Below, piece by piece: positions 9,456 to 18,763 of a stretch of 64,000 nucleotides of DNA. The notes beneath the pieces are model-generated. The model was given only the letters and a program-made list of their open reading frames with translations, made no database searches and was not told the origin of the DNA. The stretch covers positions 62,001 through 126,000 of the forward strand of contig CALMII010000038.1 of NCBI GenBank assembly GCA_937864115.1. The letters are read 5' to 3'. How positions within the stretch are numbered: the first letter of the stretch is position 1; every line of letters begins with the position of its first letter. The position numbers were made by a program, and so were the translations under genes. The stretch is from an uncultured Steroidobacter sp. GTDB taxonomy: Bacteria; Pseudomonadota; Gammaproteobacteria; Steroidobacterales; Steroidobacteraceae.

Positions 9456-10730
9456 TTGGCATTCAAGGAAGTTGAGCATGCGACTGAACCGGTTCGAGCA
9501 GCCCTGCTGTTTTTCGTTTGTGCTGCGGTGGCAAATGCCGATGAGGGCAAACCCGTCGATGAAGGGGCCGTCTTCCAGACTCTTCCTGTGAAGGCGAGCA
9601 GTGACCTGGTCGAGACCTGGCGAAAACAGTACGAGGGCTTTGCCGAACCCAAAGCACTGGCGATGGCCCTGGGCGAAGACGGTGCCTGGGCGTTCGGCTG
9701 GCTGGAAAAAGCGCCCGGCGTACTGCCTGCCATCGGGGCCGCGCTGCAGGGTTGCGAGCAGGCACGGCGGCAGAAGGAAATCGCCACACCCTGCGAAATC
9801 ATCCGGGTGAACGATCAGGAGCTCGAGCTTGGCCGGGCGTTCGCGAAGCGCATCAATGCGTCCGATGCAACGCCTGCCATGGTCTGGCGCTTCCAGAAAA
9901 ATGACAGGACGCTCTACCTTGCCGGCTCGCTGCACGTCTTCAAGAGTTCGCTCTATCCCCTGCCCGCAGCTTATGAGAAGGCATTCTCCGACTCGGAGAG
10001 TCTGATCCTCGAAGTCAATCTGGCCGCGGTGCCTCCGCAGGATCTGATGAAGCTCCGGCAGAAGCATCTGATGCTTCCCGACGGCAAGACCCTGGATTCA
10101 GTGTTGCCCGAGCCGTTGCTGGAGAAGACAAAGAAAGAGATCGCCGATCTGGGCGTCCCCTGGAGCGCTGTGGCCACGCTGACGCCGGCGGCCCTCGGCA
10201 TCGAGTTTTCGCAAGCGCTGTTCATGACTCGCGGATACTTTCCGCAGGCAGGTATCGATCAGCACCTGCTGACCCGGGCATTGCAGGGCGGCAAGACCGT
10301 CGACCAGCTGGAAACCCTGGAATTCCAGCTTGCGCTGCTGGGAGAAATGCCGGTCGACCTGCAGAAGATTCAGTCGCGAACGACCCTCGACAGCAAGACA
10401 TTGAGTCACCGGCCCGATGAACTGCTGGAAGCCTGGTACCTCGGAGACCTGCAGCGAATCGCCAGCCTGATGGCGACGGACTACGACGCTTCCGCCGAAC
10501 TCCGGAACTGGCACCGACGGGTCTTCCGGGAACGCAACGAGAAGATGGCCGACCAGATTGCCGGACTGCTCGAATCGGCACCGCAGACAAAGATGATCGT
10601 CGTCGGTACCGGCCATCTGGCTGGCGACGACAGCATCATTCAGCTGCTGGCGCAGAAAAAGATTACAGGCGTGCGGCTGAGCAGAGATGGATCACCGCTG
10701 AAAGAGGAGCGTGTCAGTCCTGGCCATTGA
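9456..10730 (+). CDS. TraB/GumN-family protein (start uncertain)
   Basis: In the main frame the protein shows TraB/GumN hallmarks: GSLHVFKSSLYPLP, a YEKAFSDSESLILEVN segment, GMLPQ-like GYFPQAGIDQHLL, and a C-terminal IVVGTGHLAGDDSII. This family includes GumN and haem-binding or putative protease-like Tiki relatives; its biochemical role in bacteria is unclear. The in-frame signal-peptide core RAALLFFVCAAVANA is preceded by no good start. I give the nearest in-frame start, TTG 9456; an in-frame GTG also exists at 9336. The best ribosome-binding site (AAGGAAG, 9465-9471) serves an ATG at 9478 that lies in another frame, suggesting a lost base between 9478 and about 9500. Confidence 0.8.
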   Translation: MAFKEVEHATEPVRAALLFFVCAAVANADEGKPVDEGAVFQTLPVKASSDLVETWRKQYEGFAEPKALAMALGEDGAWAFGWLEKAPGVLPAIGAALQGCEQARRQKEIATPCEIIRVNDQELELGRAFAKRINASDATPAMVWRFQKNDRTLYLAGSLHVFKSSLYPLPAAYEKAFSDSESLILEVNLAAVPPQDLMKLRQKHLMLPDGKTLDSVLPEPLLEKTKKEIADLGVPWSAVATLTPAALGIEFSQALFMTRGYFPQAGIDQHLLTRALQGGKTVDQLETLEFQLALLGEMPVDLQKIQSRTTLDSKTLSHRPDELLEAWYLGDLQRIASLMATDYDASAELRNWHRRVFRERNEKMADQIAGLLESAPQTKMIVVGTGHLAGDDSIIQLLAQKKITGVRLSRDGSPLKEERVSPGH

Positions 10731-10769
10731 TGCGCCCTGTCCGGGCGATGGCGACGCGCGGAGCGAGGT

Positions 10770-11306
10770 TCAGGCCTCGCCCGCAGCAGACCGGAAGAAG
10801 ATGCGATTCCCGAACGACTGGCCCTGGATGACGTACAGGGCGTGCCCCACATCCTCGTAGCGCTGACGCTTGTAGAACGAAAGCGCCCGCGTGTTGCGCT
10901 CCCACGCGGAGAGCCAGACGCCCGCGCTGCCGGCCTCCCTGGCCCCGCGTTCAACCCGCTGAAGAAGCGCACGTCCCAGACCACGGCCTTGCGCCTGCGG
11001 CTGAACGTACAAGCGAACCAGCTCCGAGCCGCGAATACCAGGAACCGGAGACTCCGTATCGTTGCGCAGCACCTCGGCAAATCCCAGAAGACCCTCACCC
11101 TGTTCGGCCAGATAGAAAATCCTCTCTTCCTGAGATAGTCGCTGCACGAACGCAGTGTGACCGTACTCGGCAAATGCTTCCCTGGCCAGATCCGGACGGA
11201 CGCCTTCCGTGGCATATGTGTCGAGGAAGACCTGTATCGCGAGCGCCGCGATGGCTTCAGCGTCGGCGACCGAGCCGACGCGAACTGAAGTGGCTGAAGT
11301 GACCAC
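10770..11306 (-). CDS. GNAT-family N-acetyltransferase
   Basis: 178 residues. The single GNAT fold shows the acetyl-CoA-binding motif A, VRLYVQPQAQGRGLGRALL (about residues 97-115), and the motif B segment WERNTRALSFYKRQRYEDVG, as in small-molecule and RimI-like acetyltransferases. It begins with a GTG at 11306. The acceptor substrate is unknown. It converges with the TraB/GumN gene and is not obviously in an operon. Confidence 0.9.
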   Translation of the reverse strand: MVTSATSVRVGSVADAEAIAALAIQVFLDTYATEGVRPDLAREAFAEYGHTAFVQRLSQEERIFYLAEQGEGLLGFAEVLRNDTESPVPGIRGSELVRLYVQPQAQGRGLGRALLQRVERGAREAGSAGVWLSAWERNTRALSFYKRQRYEDVGHALYVIQGQSFGNRIFFRSAAGEA

Positions 11307-11425
11307 GATGTGTGATTTCGCTCAGACGCAGACCGCATTCCCACGTCGCAACGACGCAGGCGTGTTTCAGGAAGGAAGGAGGCGAGACATCGATGGCGGC
11401 GCTGATGCTGCGACAGCGCCCTTCT

Positions 11426-11944
11426 CTATCTCAGCGGAATCACCTTGAATTTCGCACCGTCGATTCTCATCCAGTAGCTGGCGAGCAGCGTGCCTCCCAA
11501 GGGGCTGGACTGCTCGATGGTCGCCATGCTGTTCGCACGGAACCGTTTCGATCCGCCGCTGGACTCCTGCCACGCCGAGCCGTCGCTCAGATAGAAGATG
11601 TGACGGTCGTCGATGGTCTTGCTGATGCGCGTGACTTCGAATGCCTTGGGAGCCTCGTCGATTCGCGGCGCAACCGTATCGCGTGAGGCTGCGACCGTCT
11701 TCTGGCTTGCGGCTTGTCCGCCCTGATCCGTCGACGGCCGAACCTTGGCTGTGTCCGTCGCCACAGGAGCGGGCGCCGCTTCCTGCGCAGCGCGCCCAGG
11801 CAACTCGTCGAAACATTGCAGCCGGGTTGCCCGGTCTGCGATCGCCTGGCACCGCGCCACTGCATCATCCAATCCCGCCGCCGTCGCCTGTGAAGCAAAC
11901 GGCAGCGCCAGTGCCACGAGGAAAGCTTTGCGATGAAGTTTCAT
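11426..11944 (-). CDS. Small exported protein of unknown function, VasI-like N-terminal motif
   Basis: 172 residues. The ATG at 11944, preceded by GAGG, gives a clean signal peptide (MKLHRKAFLVALALPFASQATA). It is followed by AVARCQAIADRATRLQCFDEL, a two-cysteine motif (C..I.D...RL.C(Y/F)D) seen in type VI secretion VasI/TagP-like and in other periplasmic proteins. A low-complexity linker rich in A, Q, T and P (about residues 52-95) leads to a C-terminal domain ending KFKVIPLR. The T6SS link is weak because many unrelated exported proteins share the motif; a TagH gene is present 44 kb away. Confidence 0.65.
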   Translation of the reverse strand: MKLHRKAFLVALALPFASQATAAGLDDAVARCQAIADRATRLQCFDELPGRAAQEAAPAPVATDTAKVRPSTDQGGQAASQKTVAASRDTVAPRIDEAPKAFEVTRISKTIDDRHIFYLSDGSAWQESSGGSKRFRANSMATIEQSSPLGGTLLASYWMRIDGAKFKVIPLR

Positions 11945-12024
11945 GGCCTCGTTATGCATGGACTTTCCGCTCCGGGTCAAGATCGCCGCCCTGACGGGCG
12001 GCGATCCTGAGCACTCGAGGTCTC

Positions 12025-15000
12025 TTAGAAAGACGTCGTGAGCCGGGCGTACCAGGTGCGGCCGAACGGATCCTCGAGGTATGCGTTGTAGCCACCCGGG
12101 GTGCTGTACGGGGTAGCCAACTGGTCGAACGCATTGAGGGCGCCCACCGTGATCCGACCCTGGTTGCTGAACATCAGATCGCTGAAGTCGTAGGAGTACG
12201 ACAGGTCGAAGGTCGAATAGCTGGGCAGGGTCAGCTGACCGCCAGGAATGTTGCGGACGAACACACCGTCATGGAAGTGTCCGGACAGCAGCACGTTGTG
12301 CGAGCCGAGCGACCAGCCGATGCGGGGAGCCACGGTCCATTCCGGCAGTGCCGGATACACCGTCCCTTCATTGGTCTTGCCCTTGGCATCGACGACCGGA
12401 CCGTTCTCGACCGACTGATACTCGTACTTGCGGACGTTGGTGGCGTTGGCGCCCAGCCGCAGTTCGCCGGCCCTGCCGAGATCCAGCCGGTAGTCCACCG
12501 CGATGTCGACCTGGGTCGTCTCCACGGCAGCCGCGTTGATGAAGCTGGTGATGACCCGGCCCAGCTGCGGTCCGGAGTACTGGATGCGGGGATCGTTCAA
12601 TCCGCCGTTGGTCCATCGCTCGTGCGCCCCACTCAGGCAGGCATTGGTCGGCGTTGCACCGCACTGCGCATTGGCGTAGGCGGCGTAATTGACGGCATCG
12701 GCATTCAGGATGCTGGTTGACGGGTACTCCGTAATACGATCCGTGAAGTCGATGTTGACGTAGTCAGCCTTCAGGGACAGATCGCCGTCCAGCAGCTGCA
12801 ACGCGAAGCCCACGGTGTAGCTTTCCGCCGTTTCCGGTTCCAGGCTCGGATTGCCCGCGACGGAGCTCACCACGAAGTTGGCGATCGTCGGGCTGCACCG
12901 GCCGCCGGAGAGCGCGCAGGTGGGATCGATCGTTTCCCGCGTGACGTTCGTCGTCGCCTTCTGCTGCCGCAGCGTGGGCGCCTGGAAGGACGTTCCCCAG
13001 GAAGCGCGCAGGGACAGGATATCGATGGGCGAATAGACGAGACCCACCTTGGGATCGAAGCTGCTGTCCATGTCGTCGACGTCGGTCAACCGGCCGGCCA
13101 GATCCAGGTTCAGCTTGCCCGCACGGTTGTCCATGAGCGGCAGACTGAACTCCGCAAAATAGGAGTTCGTCCGGCGACCGTCCCGGAAATCGGAATCGCA
13201 GCCCAGCGACCAGGAGTCGCAACCGCCGCGATGGCTGTCGGCGTAGTAGTCCTCTGCGGAGTCGAGCAGCTGCAGGCCCACCGCCACGCCGGCACGACCG
13301 CCGGGCAGAGAGAACAGCGAGCCGTTGCTCACGACCAGATCGACCGCCTGCAGCTTCGTTTCGCCGTTCCAGGTCGAACGATAGGCCACCTGGTCGGCAA
13401 CGTACTGAGTGTTGTAGGCCGGGCTCGACTCGGGCGTGATGGTGCTGCCGCACACCCTGTCGACGCACTCGATCTGCGAGGTACCGAACGGGTTGTACCA
13501 CTGGTCCCGGTTGGTACCGAGCTTGCCTTCCAGACCCAGGGCGATGCCCATGAGCGAGGCGTCGGCGCGCGTCTGCATGTCGCGGAAGCGGTTGTAGGTG
13601 TAATCGATGTCCGCCAGCCAGTTGTCGGTGATCTCGATATCGAAACCGACGGAATAGCGGCTGAAGGTTGCCTTGTTGGTCAGCGGTGACGAGTTGTCGT
13701 CATTCGAGACCGTCGGCAGGCCCTGGAAATCCTTGCCCAGCGGACGCCAGCCCGCGAACATCACGTCTTCATTGAACGCAACGCCCGATGTCGGATCGGT
13801 CGGCGCCCCCGATAGGATGACCCGGTTGTTGCCGTCACGATCGGCAATGCCGTCGCCATTGGCATCCAGCGCGAACAGCGGCTGACCCGCATTGTTCATG
13901 GCCCTGAACGGATTGCCGGGATGGTAGCCGGGAATGACGCCATTGGTGAGCATCTGGTGGACGGCCTTCGCGTTCGCGCCGAAGTCGACCGGCGAGCCAC
14001 GGCGGGTGTCCGTGCGCTGATTGAAGATCGTCTCGACGTTGAACGTCACGCGATCACCGAACTTGTGATCGTAGTGGAGATAGGCCTTGGTGGCGTCCAG
14101 TTCCGGCTGAAAGTCCCAGAACTCGCCGTAGTAGAACGAGCAGCTGGAGGAGCCGTTCGCGCCCGGAGCCACGGTGCCGAAAGGACGGTTGCCCGGAATG
14201 GAATGGCGATTGCCCGGGTTGTTGGTCTGGTTGCCGCAGGTGGGATCGGCGAGCGAGATGCTCGTGCCGGTGAGCACACCATTCGCGTCGCGCTGCGGCA
14301 CGAGGTATGAACCCGGGTGACCCGCGCCCGATACCGTCGGGGCGATATCCGTGTACTTGGGAATATCGGAAGCGAAGACGGCCGCGCGGTTCTGCAGCTC
14401 GATGGAGAACACCATGTTGTCGGTGTCGGTGCTGAAACCGCCCATGATGCCGAACAGCGACTCGGCGCCGCCGCCATCTTCACGCTCGCGATAGTCAGCC
14501 ATCACCTCGATGCCGTTGAATCGCGTGGTCGGCACGAAGTTCTGCACGCCCGCGATGGCGTTGCTGCCATAGAGGGCCGAAGCGCCATCCAGCAGGGTCT
14601 CGATGCGTTCGATGGCCATCTGCGGATAGCCGAAATTGGCATCGGTCAGTGTGCGCTTGCCGTCCATCAGATTCAACGTTGCGCCGGACCCGAGGCCGCG
14701 CAGGTTGCTGTAGGTGATCGTACCGTCGGTCAGCTGGCCGCCCGCCAGGTAGTTCTGCACCCGGTTGACGCCGAAATTGAACGTCTGGTTGAAGAGGGTC
14801 TCGCCGATCTTCGCGGCGCCGGTCTCGGCGAGCGTCTGGTTCGACACCACATCGAGCGGCGAACTCATCTCGAAACTGTCGCGCCGGATGAACGAGCCGG
14901 TAACGATGATCTCTTCCAGGCTGCCCTCCGCGGCCTGCACCATGGTCGGCGTGACGACGCAAGGCGCCAGCAAGAGCACCGTGTGGCTCAGGGACTTCCA

Positions 15001-15027
15001 TGGACGAGCTTTGCAAGATTTCTTCAC
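12025..15027 (-). CDS. TonB-dependent outer-membrane receptor
   Basis: About 1000 residues. The GTG start at 15027 is preferred: it follows a GGGGAGG ribosome-binding site and gives a normal signal peptide (VKKSCKARPWKSLSHTVLLL... to VQA-AEG). After the signal comes a TonB-box-like region EEIIVTGSFIRR, the plug domain (about residues 40-165, with GSGATLNLMDGKR and ETLLDGASALYGSNAIAG), and a long beta barrel ending in an aromatic residue (YARLTTSF), as outer-membrane assembly requires. Receptors of this size import large or scarce substrates such as siderophores, oligosaccharides or peptides. Its divergent neighbour is a beta-oxidation enzyme and a peptide-type ABC transporter follows, so a complex organic substrate is plausible, not proven. 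Confidence 0.93.
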   Translation of the reverse strand: MKKSCKARPWKSLSHTVLLLAPCVVTPTMVQAAEGSLEEIIVTGSFIRRDSFEMSSPLDVVSNQTLAETGAAKIGETLFNQTFNFGVNRVQNYLAGGQLTDGTITYSNLRGLGSGATLNLMDGKRTLTDANFGYPQMAIERIETLLDGASALYGSNAIAGVQNFVPTTRFNGIEVMADYREREDGGGAESLFGIMGGFSTDTDNMVFSIELQNRAAVFASDIPKYTDIAPTVSGAGHPGSYLVPQRDANGVLTGTSISLADPTCGNQTNNPGNRHSIPGNRPFGTVAPGANGSSSCSFYYGEFWDFQPELDATKAYLHYDHKFGDRVTFNVETIFNQRTDTRRGSPVDFGANAKAVHQMLTNGVIPGYHPGNPFRAMNNAGQPLFALDANGDGIADRDGNNRVILSGAPTDPTSGVAFNEDVMFAGWRPLGKDFQGLPTVSNDDNSSPLTNKATFSRYSVGFDIEITDNWLADIDYTYNRFRDMQTRADASLMGIALGLEGKLGTNRDQWYNPFGTSQIECVDRVCGSTITPESSPAYNTQYVADQVAYRSTWNGETKLQAVDLVVSNGSLFSLPGGRAGVAVGLQLLDSAEDYYADSHRGGCDSWSLGCDSDFRDGRRTNSYFAEFSLPLMDNRAGKLNLDLAGRLTDVDDMDSSFDPKVGLVYSPIDILSLRASWGTSFQAPTLRQQKATTNVTRETIDPTCALSGGRCSPTIANFVVSSVAGNPSLEPETAESYTVGFALQLLDGDLSLKADYVNIDFTDRITEYPSTSILNADAVNYAAYANAQCGATPTNACLSGAHERWTNGGLNDPRIQYSGPQLGRVITSFINAAAVETTQVDIAVDYRLDLGRAGELRLGANATNVRKYEYQSVENGPVVDAKGKTNEGTVYPALPEWTVAPRIGWSLGSHNVLLSGHFHDGVFVRNIPGGQLTLPSYSTFDLSYSYDFSDLMFSNQGRITVGALNAFDQLATPYSTPGGYNAYLEDPFGRTWYARLTTSF

Positions 15028-15423
15028 AGCGATCCTCCCCATATGACTCTGACTTGATTGCCTGCATGCGCAGGCGATTGCGATCCCGGAGTTTTTTCCG
15101 GCCTTCGTGCCCATTCGCGACGTTCGAGATGCGTCGCATGAATCTGAGCTGACGTTCCTTCGTCATTCTGCAGTCCGGCATGTCCGGTCGTTCATCAATC
15201 TGCGAATATCCCCGATCACTCTTGCGAATCGGACCTCACACGTCGGTGGAGTCGTCAACCACTTGCGCCGTTGATCTGTCCGGTCTGCCATTGCGCACCG
15301 GGTCAGCGGCGGCCTCGCTCCCGAATTTGAATTGACGGTTTGCCAACCTGGGGACGCCTGATACTGTCGCCGACCCATGCAACCGTGCCTGCCCGCCCTC
15401 ACTGCACTCAGCCAAGAACCGAC
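15028..15423. other. 396-bp divergent intergenic region
   Basis: Lies between the divergent receptor and beta-oxidation genes. It holds the receptor ribosome-binding site (GGGGAGG), a GCCTGCATGCGCAGGC palindrome at about 15060-15075 and a plausible promoter for the + strand gene at 15340-15367. No coding region is supported here; a few short open frames have no recognisable content. Confidence 0.6.
15340..15367 (+). promoter_or_regulatory. Possible sigma-70 promoter of the FadJ-like gene
   Basis: TTGCCA at 15340-15345, a 16-nt spacer and TACTGT at 15362-15367, giving a start of transcription around 15374 and a 50-nt leader. Prediction by eye only. Confidence 0.35.
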
Positions 15424-17544
15424 ATGACACTTATTGACTACTGCCTGGAAGGACCGATCGCAGTCATCGCTTTCGGCGACGCACCGGTCAACGCCCTCAG
15501 CCATGCCACCCGCGAAGGCATCGCGGCCGCGCTCGAACGCGCCGTCGCCGACCCGGCCGTCCGGGCGATCGTGCTCACCGGACGCAATCGCACGTTCTGC
15601 GCCGGCGCCGACATCCGCGAGTTCAATACGCCGGCGGCGACGCGCCATCCGATCTCCGGCGAGGTCGCCCGGATGATCGAATCGAGCCCGAAACCGGTGG
15701 TAGCGGCCATCACCGGCAGCGCGCTCGGCGGCGGGCTGGAACTGGCGCTGGGCTGCCACTATCGCGTCGCTGCCGCCGACGCGCTGCTCGGGCTGCCGGA
15801 AATCAAGCTCGGAATCATGCCCGGCGCCGGTGGCACCCAGCGCCTGCCGCGACTCGCGGGTCTCGCGACGGCGCTCGACATGATCCTGAGCGGCGATCCG
15901 GTTGCAGCGCGGCAACTGGATCGCGCGCCGCTGCTGGATCGCACGGTCGCAGGCGACCCCTTGCCGGCGGCGATCGAATTCGCCTCCGCACTGATCGAGC
16001 GCGGCGAGTCCCCGCGACGCACGCGCGATCTGCAGGTGACGGACGGGAATGCCGCGGCACTGCTGCAGGCCGCCCGCGCGAAAGTCCGCAAGCGATCGAC
16101 GCACGAGCCGTCGCCCATGCACTGCATCGCAGCGATCGAAGCGGCGCTGGAAATGCCCATTGCCGACGGGCTCGCCTTCGAGCGCTCATTGTTCATGGAA
16201 CTGGTGCAGACGCCCCAGTCGAAGGCGTTGCGTCACGTGTTCTTCGCCGAACGCACGGCCGCACGGATCGCTGACGTGCCCTCCTCGACGCCGACCCGCG
16301 CGATCGCCTCGGCGGCCGTCATCGGTGCGGGCACCATGGGCGGCGGCATCGCCATGTGCTTCCTGAACGCCGGCATTCCGGTGGCGCTGCTGGAAATGAA
16401 TGCGCAGGCCCTCGATCGCGGCGTGGCGCGCATCCGCGAGACCTACGCAAGCCAGGTGCAGCGCAACCGGATTTCCGCCGCCGACGCCGAGCGGCGCCTC
16501 GCCCTGCTCACGCCCGTGCTGTCGTACGAGGCAATCGCAAACGCCGACATCGTCATCGAAGCGGTGTTCGAGGAAATTTCCGTCAAGGAAGCCGTCTTTG
16601 CGCAGCTCGACCGGGTCATGAAGCCGGGCGCCATCCTCGCCACCAACACATCGACGCTCGACGTCGATCGCATTGCGCGCGTCACCCGACGTCCGCACGA
16701 CGTCATCGGCATGCACTTCTTCAGTCCGGCCAATGTCATGCGCCTGCTCGAGGTCGTCCGCGGCGCTGCGACCGCGAAGGACGTGCTCGCAACGGCGATG
16801 AAACTGGGCAGGACGCTGAAGAAGGTCGCCGTCGTCGCCGGGGTCTGCGACGGCTTCATCGGCAATCGCATGATCGCGGGGGTCGGTCGCCAGACCACGT
16901 TGCTGATCGAGGAAGGCGCATCGCCGCAGCAGGTCGACGCGACGATGGAGGCCTTCGGCTATGCCATGGGTCCGTTTCGCGTCGGCGATCTCGCCGGTCA
17001 CGACATCGGCTGGGCGATCCGCAAGGGCTACTACGCCGAGCAGCCCGCACTGCGCGAGCGGCCGAACATCAGCGACCGGCTGTGCGAACTCGGCCGGTTC
17101 GGCCAGAAGACGCTGGCAGGCTGGTACGACTACAAGCGGGGTGATCGCACGCCCCACCCTTCCGCCGTCACCGCGGAACTGCTCGCGGCGCATCGCAGGC
17201 AACTCGGCATCGAGCCGCGATCGATGGATGAGCAGGAGATCATCGACCGCATCGTGTATGCGCTCATCAATGAAGGCGCAAGAATCCTGGAAGAAGGCAT
17301 CGCCGCGCGCGCCTCCGACATCGATGTCGTCTACGTCACCGGCTACGGATTTCCGGCGTGGCGCGGCGGCCCGATGTTCCATGCCGACACCGTCGGGCTC
17401 GATCGCGTGGTGCAGCGCATGGGCGAGCTTGCCCGCAATCCGCACGACGACGCCGCCTTCTGGACGCCCGCTCCGCTGCTCGCGCGGCTTGCCGCTGCGG
17501 GCAGCTCGTTCCAGGCATTCGATCGCGAACAGGCGACGTCATGA
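15424..17544 (+). CDS. Fused enoyl-CoA hydratase/3-hydroxyacyl-CoA dehydrogenase
   Basis: 706 residues from the ATG at 15424. Residues about 1-190 form a crotonase domain with the oxyanion-hole segment FCAGADIREF, GGGLELALGCHYRVA and the LPEIKLGIMPGAGGTQRLPR helix bearing the second catalytic glutamate. Residues about 297-475 are the NAD-binding 3-hydroxyacyl-CoA dehydrogenase domain (VIGAGTMGGGIAM, MHFFSPANVMRLLEVV, GFIGNRM), followed by the C-terminal dimerisation domains. It catalyses two consecutive beta-oxidation steps, hydration of trans-2-enoyl-CoA and oxidation of the 3-hydroxyacyl-CoA. Length and layout match the single-chain FadJ/peroxisomal-like proteins rather than FadB. No thiolase gene is adjacent, so it may serve a catabolic branch rather than general fatty-acid oxidation. 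Confidence 0.93.
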   Translation: MTLIDYCLEGPIAVIAFGDAPVNALSHATREGIAAALERAVADPAVRAIVLTGRNRTFCAGADIREFNTPAATRHPISGEVARMIESSPKPVVAAITGSALGGGLELALGCHYRVAAADALLGLPEIKLGIMPGAGGTQRLPRLAGLATALDMILSGDPVAARQLDRAPLLDRTVAGDPLPAAIEFASALIERGESPRRTRDLQVTDGNAAALLQAARAKVRKRSTHEPSPMHCIAAIEAALEMPIADGLAFERSLFMELVQTPQSKALRHVFFAERTAARIADVPSSTPTRAIASAAVIGAGTMGGGIAMCFLNAGIPVALLEMNAQALDRGVARIRETYASQVQRNRISAADAERRLALLTPVLSYEAIANADIVIEAVFEEISVKEAVFAQLDRVMKPGAILATNTSTLDVDRIARVTRRPHDVIGMHFFSPANVMRLLEVVRGAATAKDVLATAMKLGRTLKKVAVVAGVCDGFIGNRMIAGVGRQTTLLIEEGASPQQVDATMEAFGYAMGPFRVGDLAGHDIGWAIRKGYYAEQPALRERPNISDRLCELGRFGQKTLAGWYDYKRGDRTPHPSAVTAELLAAHRRQLGIEPRSMDEQEIIDRIVYALINEGARILEEGIAARASDIDVVYVTGYGFPAWRGGPMFHADTVGLDRVVQRMGELARNPHDDAAFWTPAPLLARLAAAGSSFQAFDREQATS

Positions 17545-17753
17545 GACGTCATGAGGCGCGATCGTGATCGAAAATCAGTCACTTGACTGGCTCGCAGGCT
17601 CCGCACGCAAGGCAAGGCTCGTACCCTGCCCTTCTTAATGTTACTTTCCGCCCGGTACGATACTCTCCGTCATCGCCGCTTGCCGGATCGACTGGATCTT
17701 CGCGTACAGTAGGGCGGAAGCGGATAGCGGATCTTCATCGGGGGAAAACTCAA

Positions 17754-17816
17754 ATGAGCCACAGGTGCCTGTCTGCGGCAGGTCCTCGCGCATGTCGAGG
17801 GCCCGTCGAACGATGA
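17754..17816 (+). other. Short upstream reading frame coupled to the ABC permease gene
   Basis: ATG at 17754 follows a GGGGGAAAA ribosome-binding site and opens a 20-codon frame (MSHRCLSAAGPRACRGPVER). Its TGA at 17814-17816 overlaps the ATG of the permease (17813) in ATGA fashion. It may be a leader peptide that couples translation, or may be chance. There is no known relative. Confidence 0.3.
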
Positions 17817-18763
17817 ATGATTTCGTCATCCGTCGCTGCCTGGCGCTGATTCCTACGCTGTTCTTCGCCAGCCTCATCATCTTCTGCGCCATACGCCTGA
17901 TTCCCGGCGACGTGATCGATCTGATGCTGGCGCAGAACGACGTCGCCAGCAGTGCCGATCGCGACAGTCTCCGGGCGGCGCTCGGCATGGACCGGCCCGT
18001 CATCGAACAGTACTTCAGCTGGGCGGGACACGCGCTCACCGGCGATCTCGGTCAATCGCTGTGGCAGAACGAGCCAGTAGCTGACCTCATTGCCCAGCGG
18101 TTGCCCGTGACGCTCGAACTCGGCGCGCTGGCCATCCTCGTTTCGATCACCGTGGGCGTGTCGATCGGGGTTTACTCCGCGGTACGGCAGGACACCGCAG
18201 GCGACTACATCGCGCGCTCGTTCTCGCTGCTGATGCTGTCGGTGCCGGGATTCTGGCTGGCCACGCTGGTCATGGTGTTTCCGTCGGTCTGGTGGCGCTG
18301 GTCGCCCGCACTCGAATTCACGCCGCTGTTCGTCGATCCCGTCCGCAACCTCACCCACATCCTGGTTCCCGCGGTGCTGCTCGGCCTTTCGCTGTCCGGC
18401 ATCACGATGCGCATGACGCGCACGATGATGCTCGACGTGCTGCGGCAGGACTACATCCGCACCGCGCGCGCGAAGGGACTGAAGGAAAGCGCCGTGATCT
18501 TCCGTCACGCCCTGCGCAACAGTCTCATTCCCGTCGTCACGCTGGTGGGATTGCAGGCGCCGCTGCTGATCGGCGGCGCGGTGATCTTCGAGCAGATCTT
18601 CGCGCTGCCCGGCATGGGCGCGCTGCTGCTGGACGCGGTATTCCAGCGCGACTATCCCGTCGTGACGGGCGTGTTCCTGGTGGTCGGCGTCACCGTGCTG
18701 TTCATCAATCTCGCCGTCGATCTTGCCTACGGCTATCTCGATCCGCGGGTGCGCGGCCAATGA
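17813..18763 (+). CDS. Peptide/opine/nickel-type ABC transporter permease (DppB-like)
   Basis: 316 residues with about six membrane helices. The start at 17813 gives the family's standard N-terminus (FVIRRCLALIPTLFFASLIIF followed by RLIPGD). The cytoplasmic loop RTARAKGLKESAVIFRHALRNSLIP is the EAA motif that docks to the ATPases, and the protein ends LAYGYLDPRVRGQ as DppB proteins do. First gene of five that overlap or nearly overlap (ATGA, ATGA, GTGA, then a 14-nt overlap), so it is certainly one operon. Confidence 0.95.
   Translation: MNDFVIRRCLALIPTLFFASLIIFCAIRLIPGDVIDLMLAQNDVASSADRDSLRAALGMDRPVIEQYFSWAGHALTGDLGQSLWQNEPVADLIAQRLPVTLELGALAILVSITVGVSIGVYSAVRQDTAGDYIARSFSLLMLSVPGFWLATLVMVFPSVWWRWSPALEFTPLFVDPVRNLTHILVPAVLLGLSLSGITMRMTRTMMLDVLRQDYIRTARAKGLKESAVIFRHALRNSLIPVVTLVGLQAPLLIGGAVIFEQIFALPGMGALLLDAVFQRDYPVVTGVFLVVGVTVLFINLAVDLAYGYLDPRVRGQ

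Noticed and set aside
11426..11944. Definite type VI secretion VasI gene
   Set aside because: Only the short two-cysteine motif agrees; no T6SS gene is adjacent and the motif is widespread in other exported proteins.
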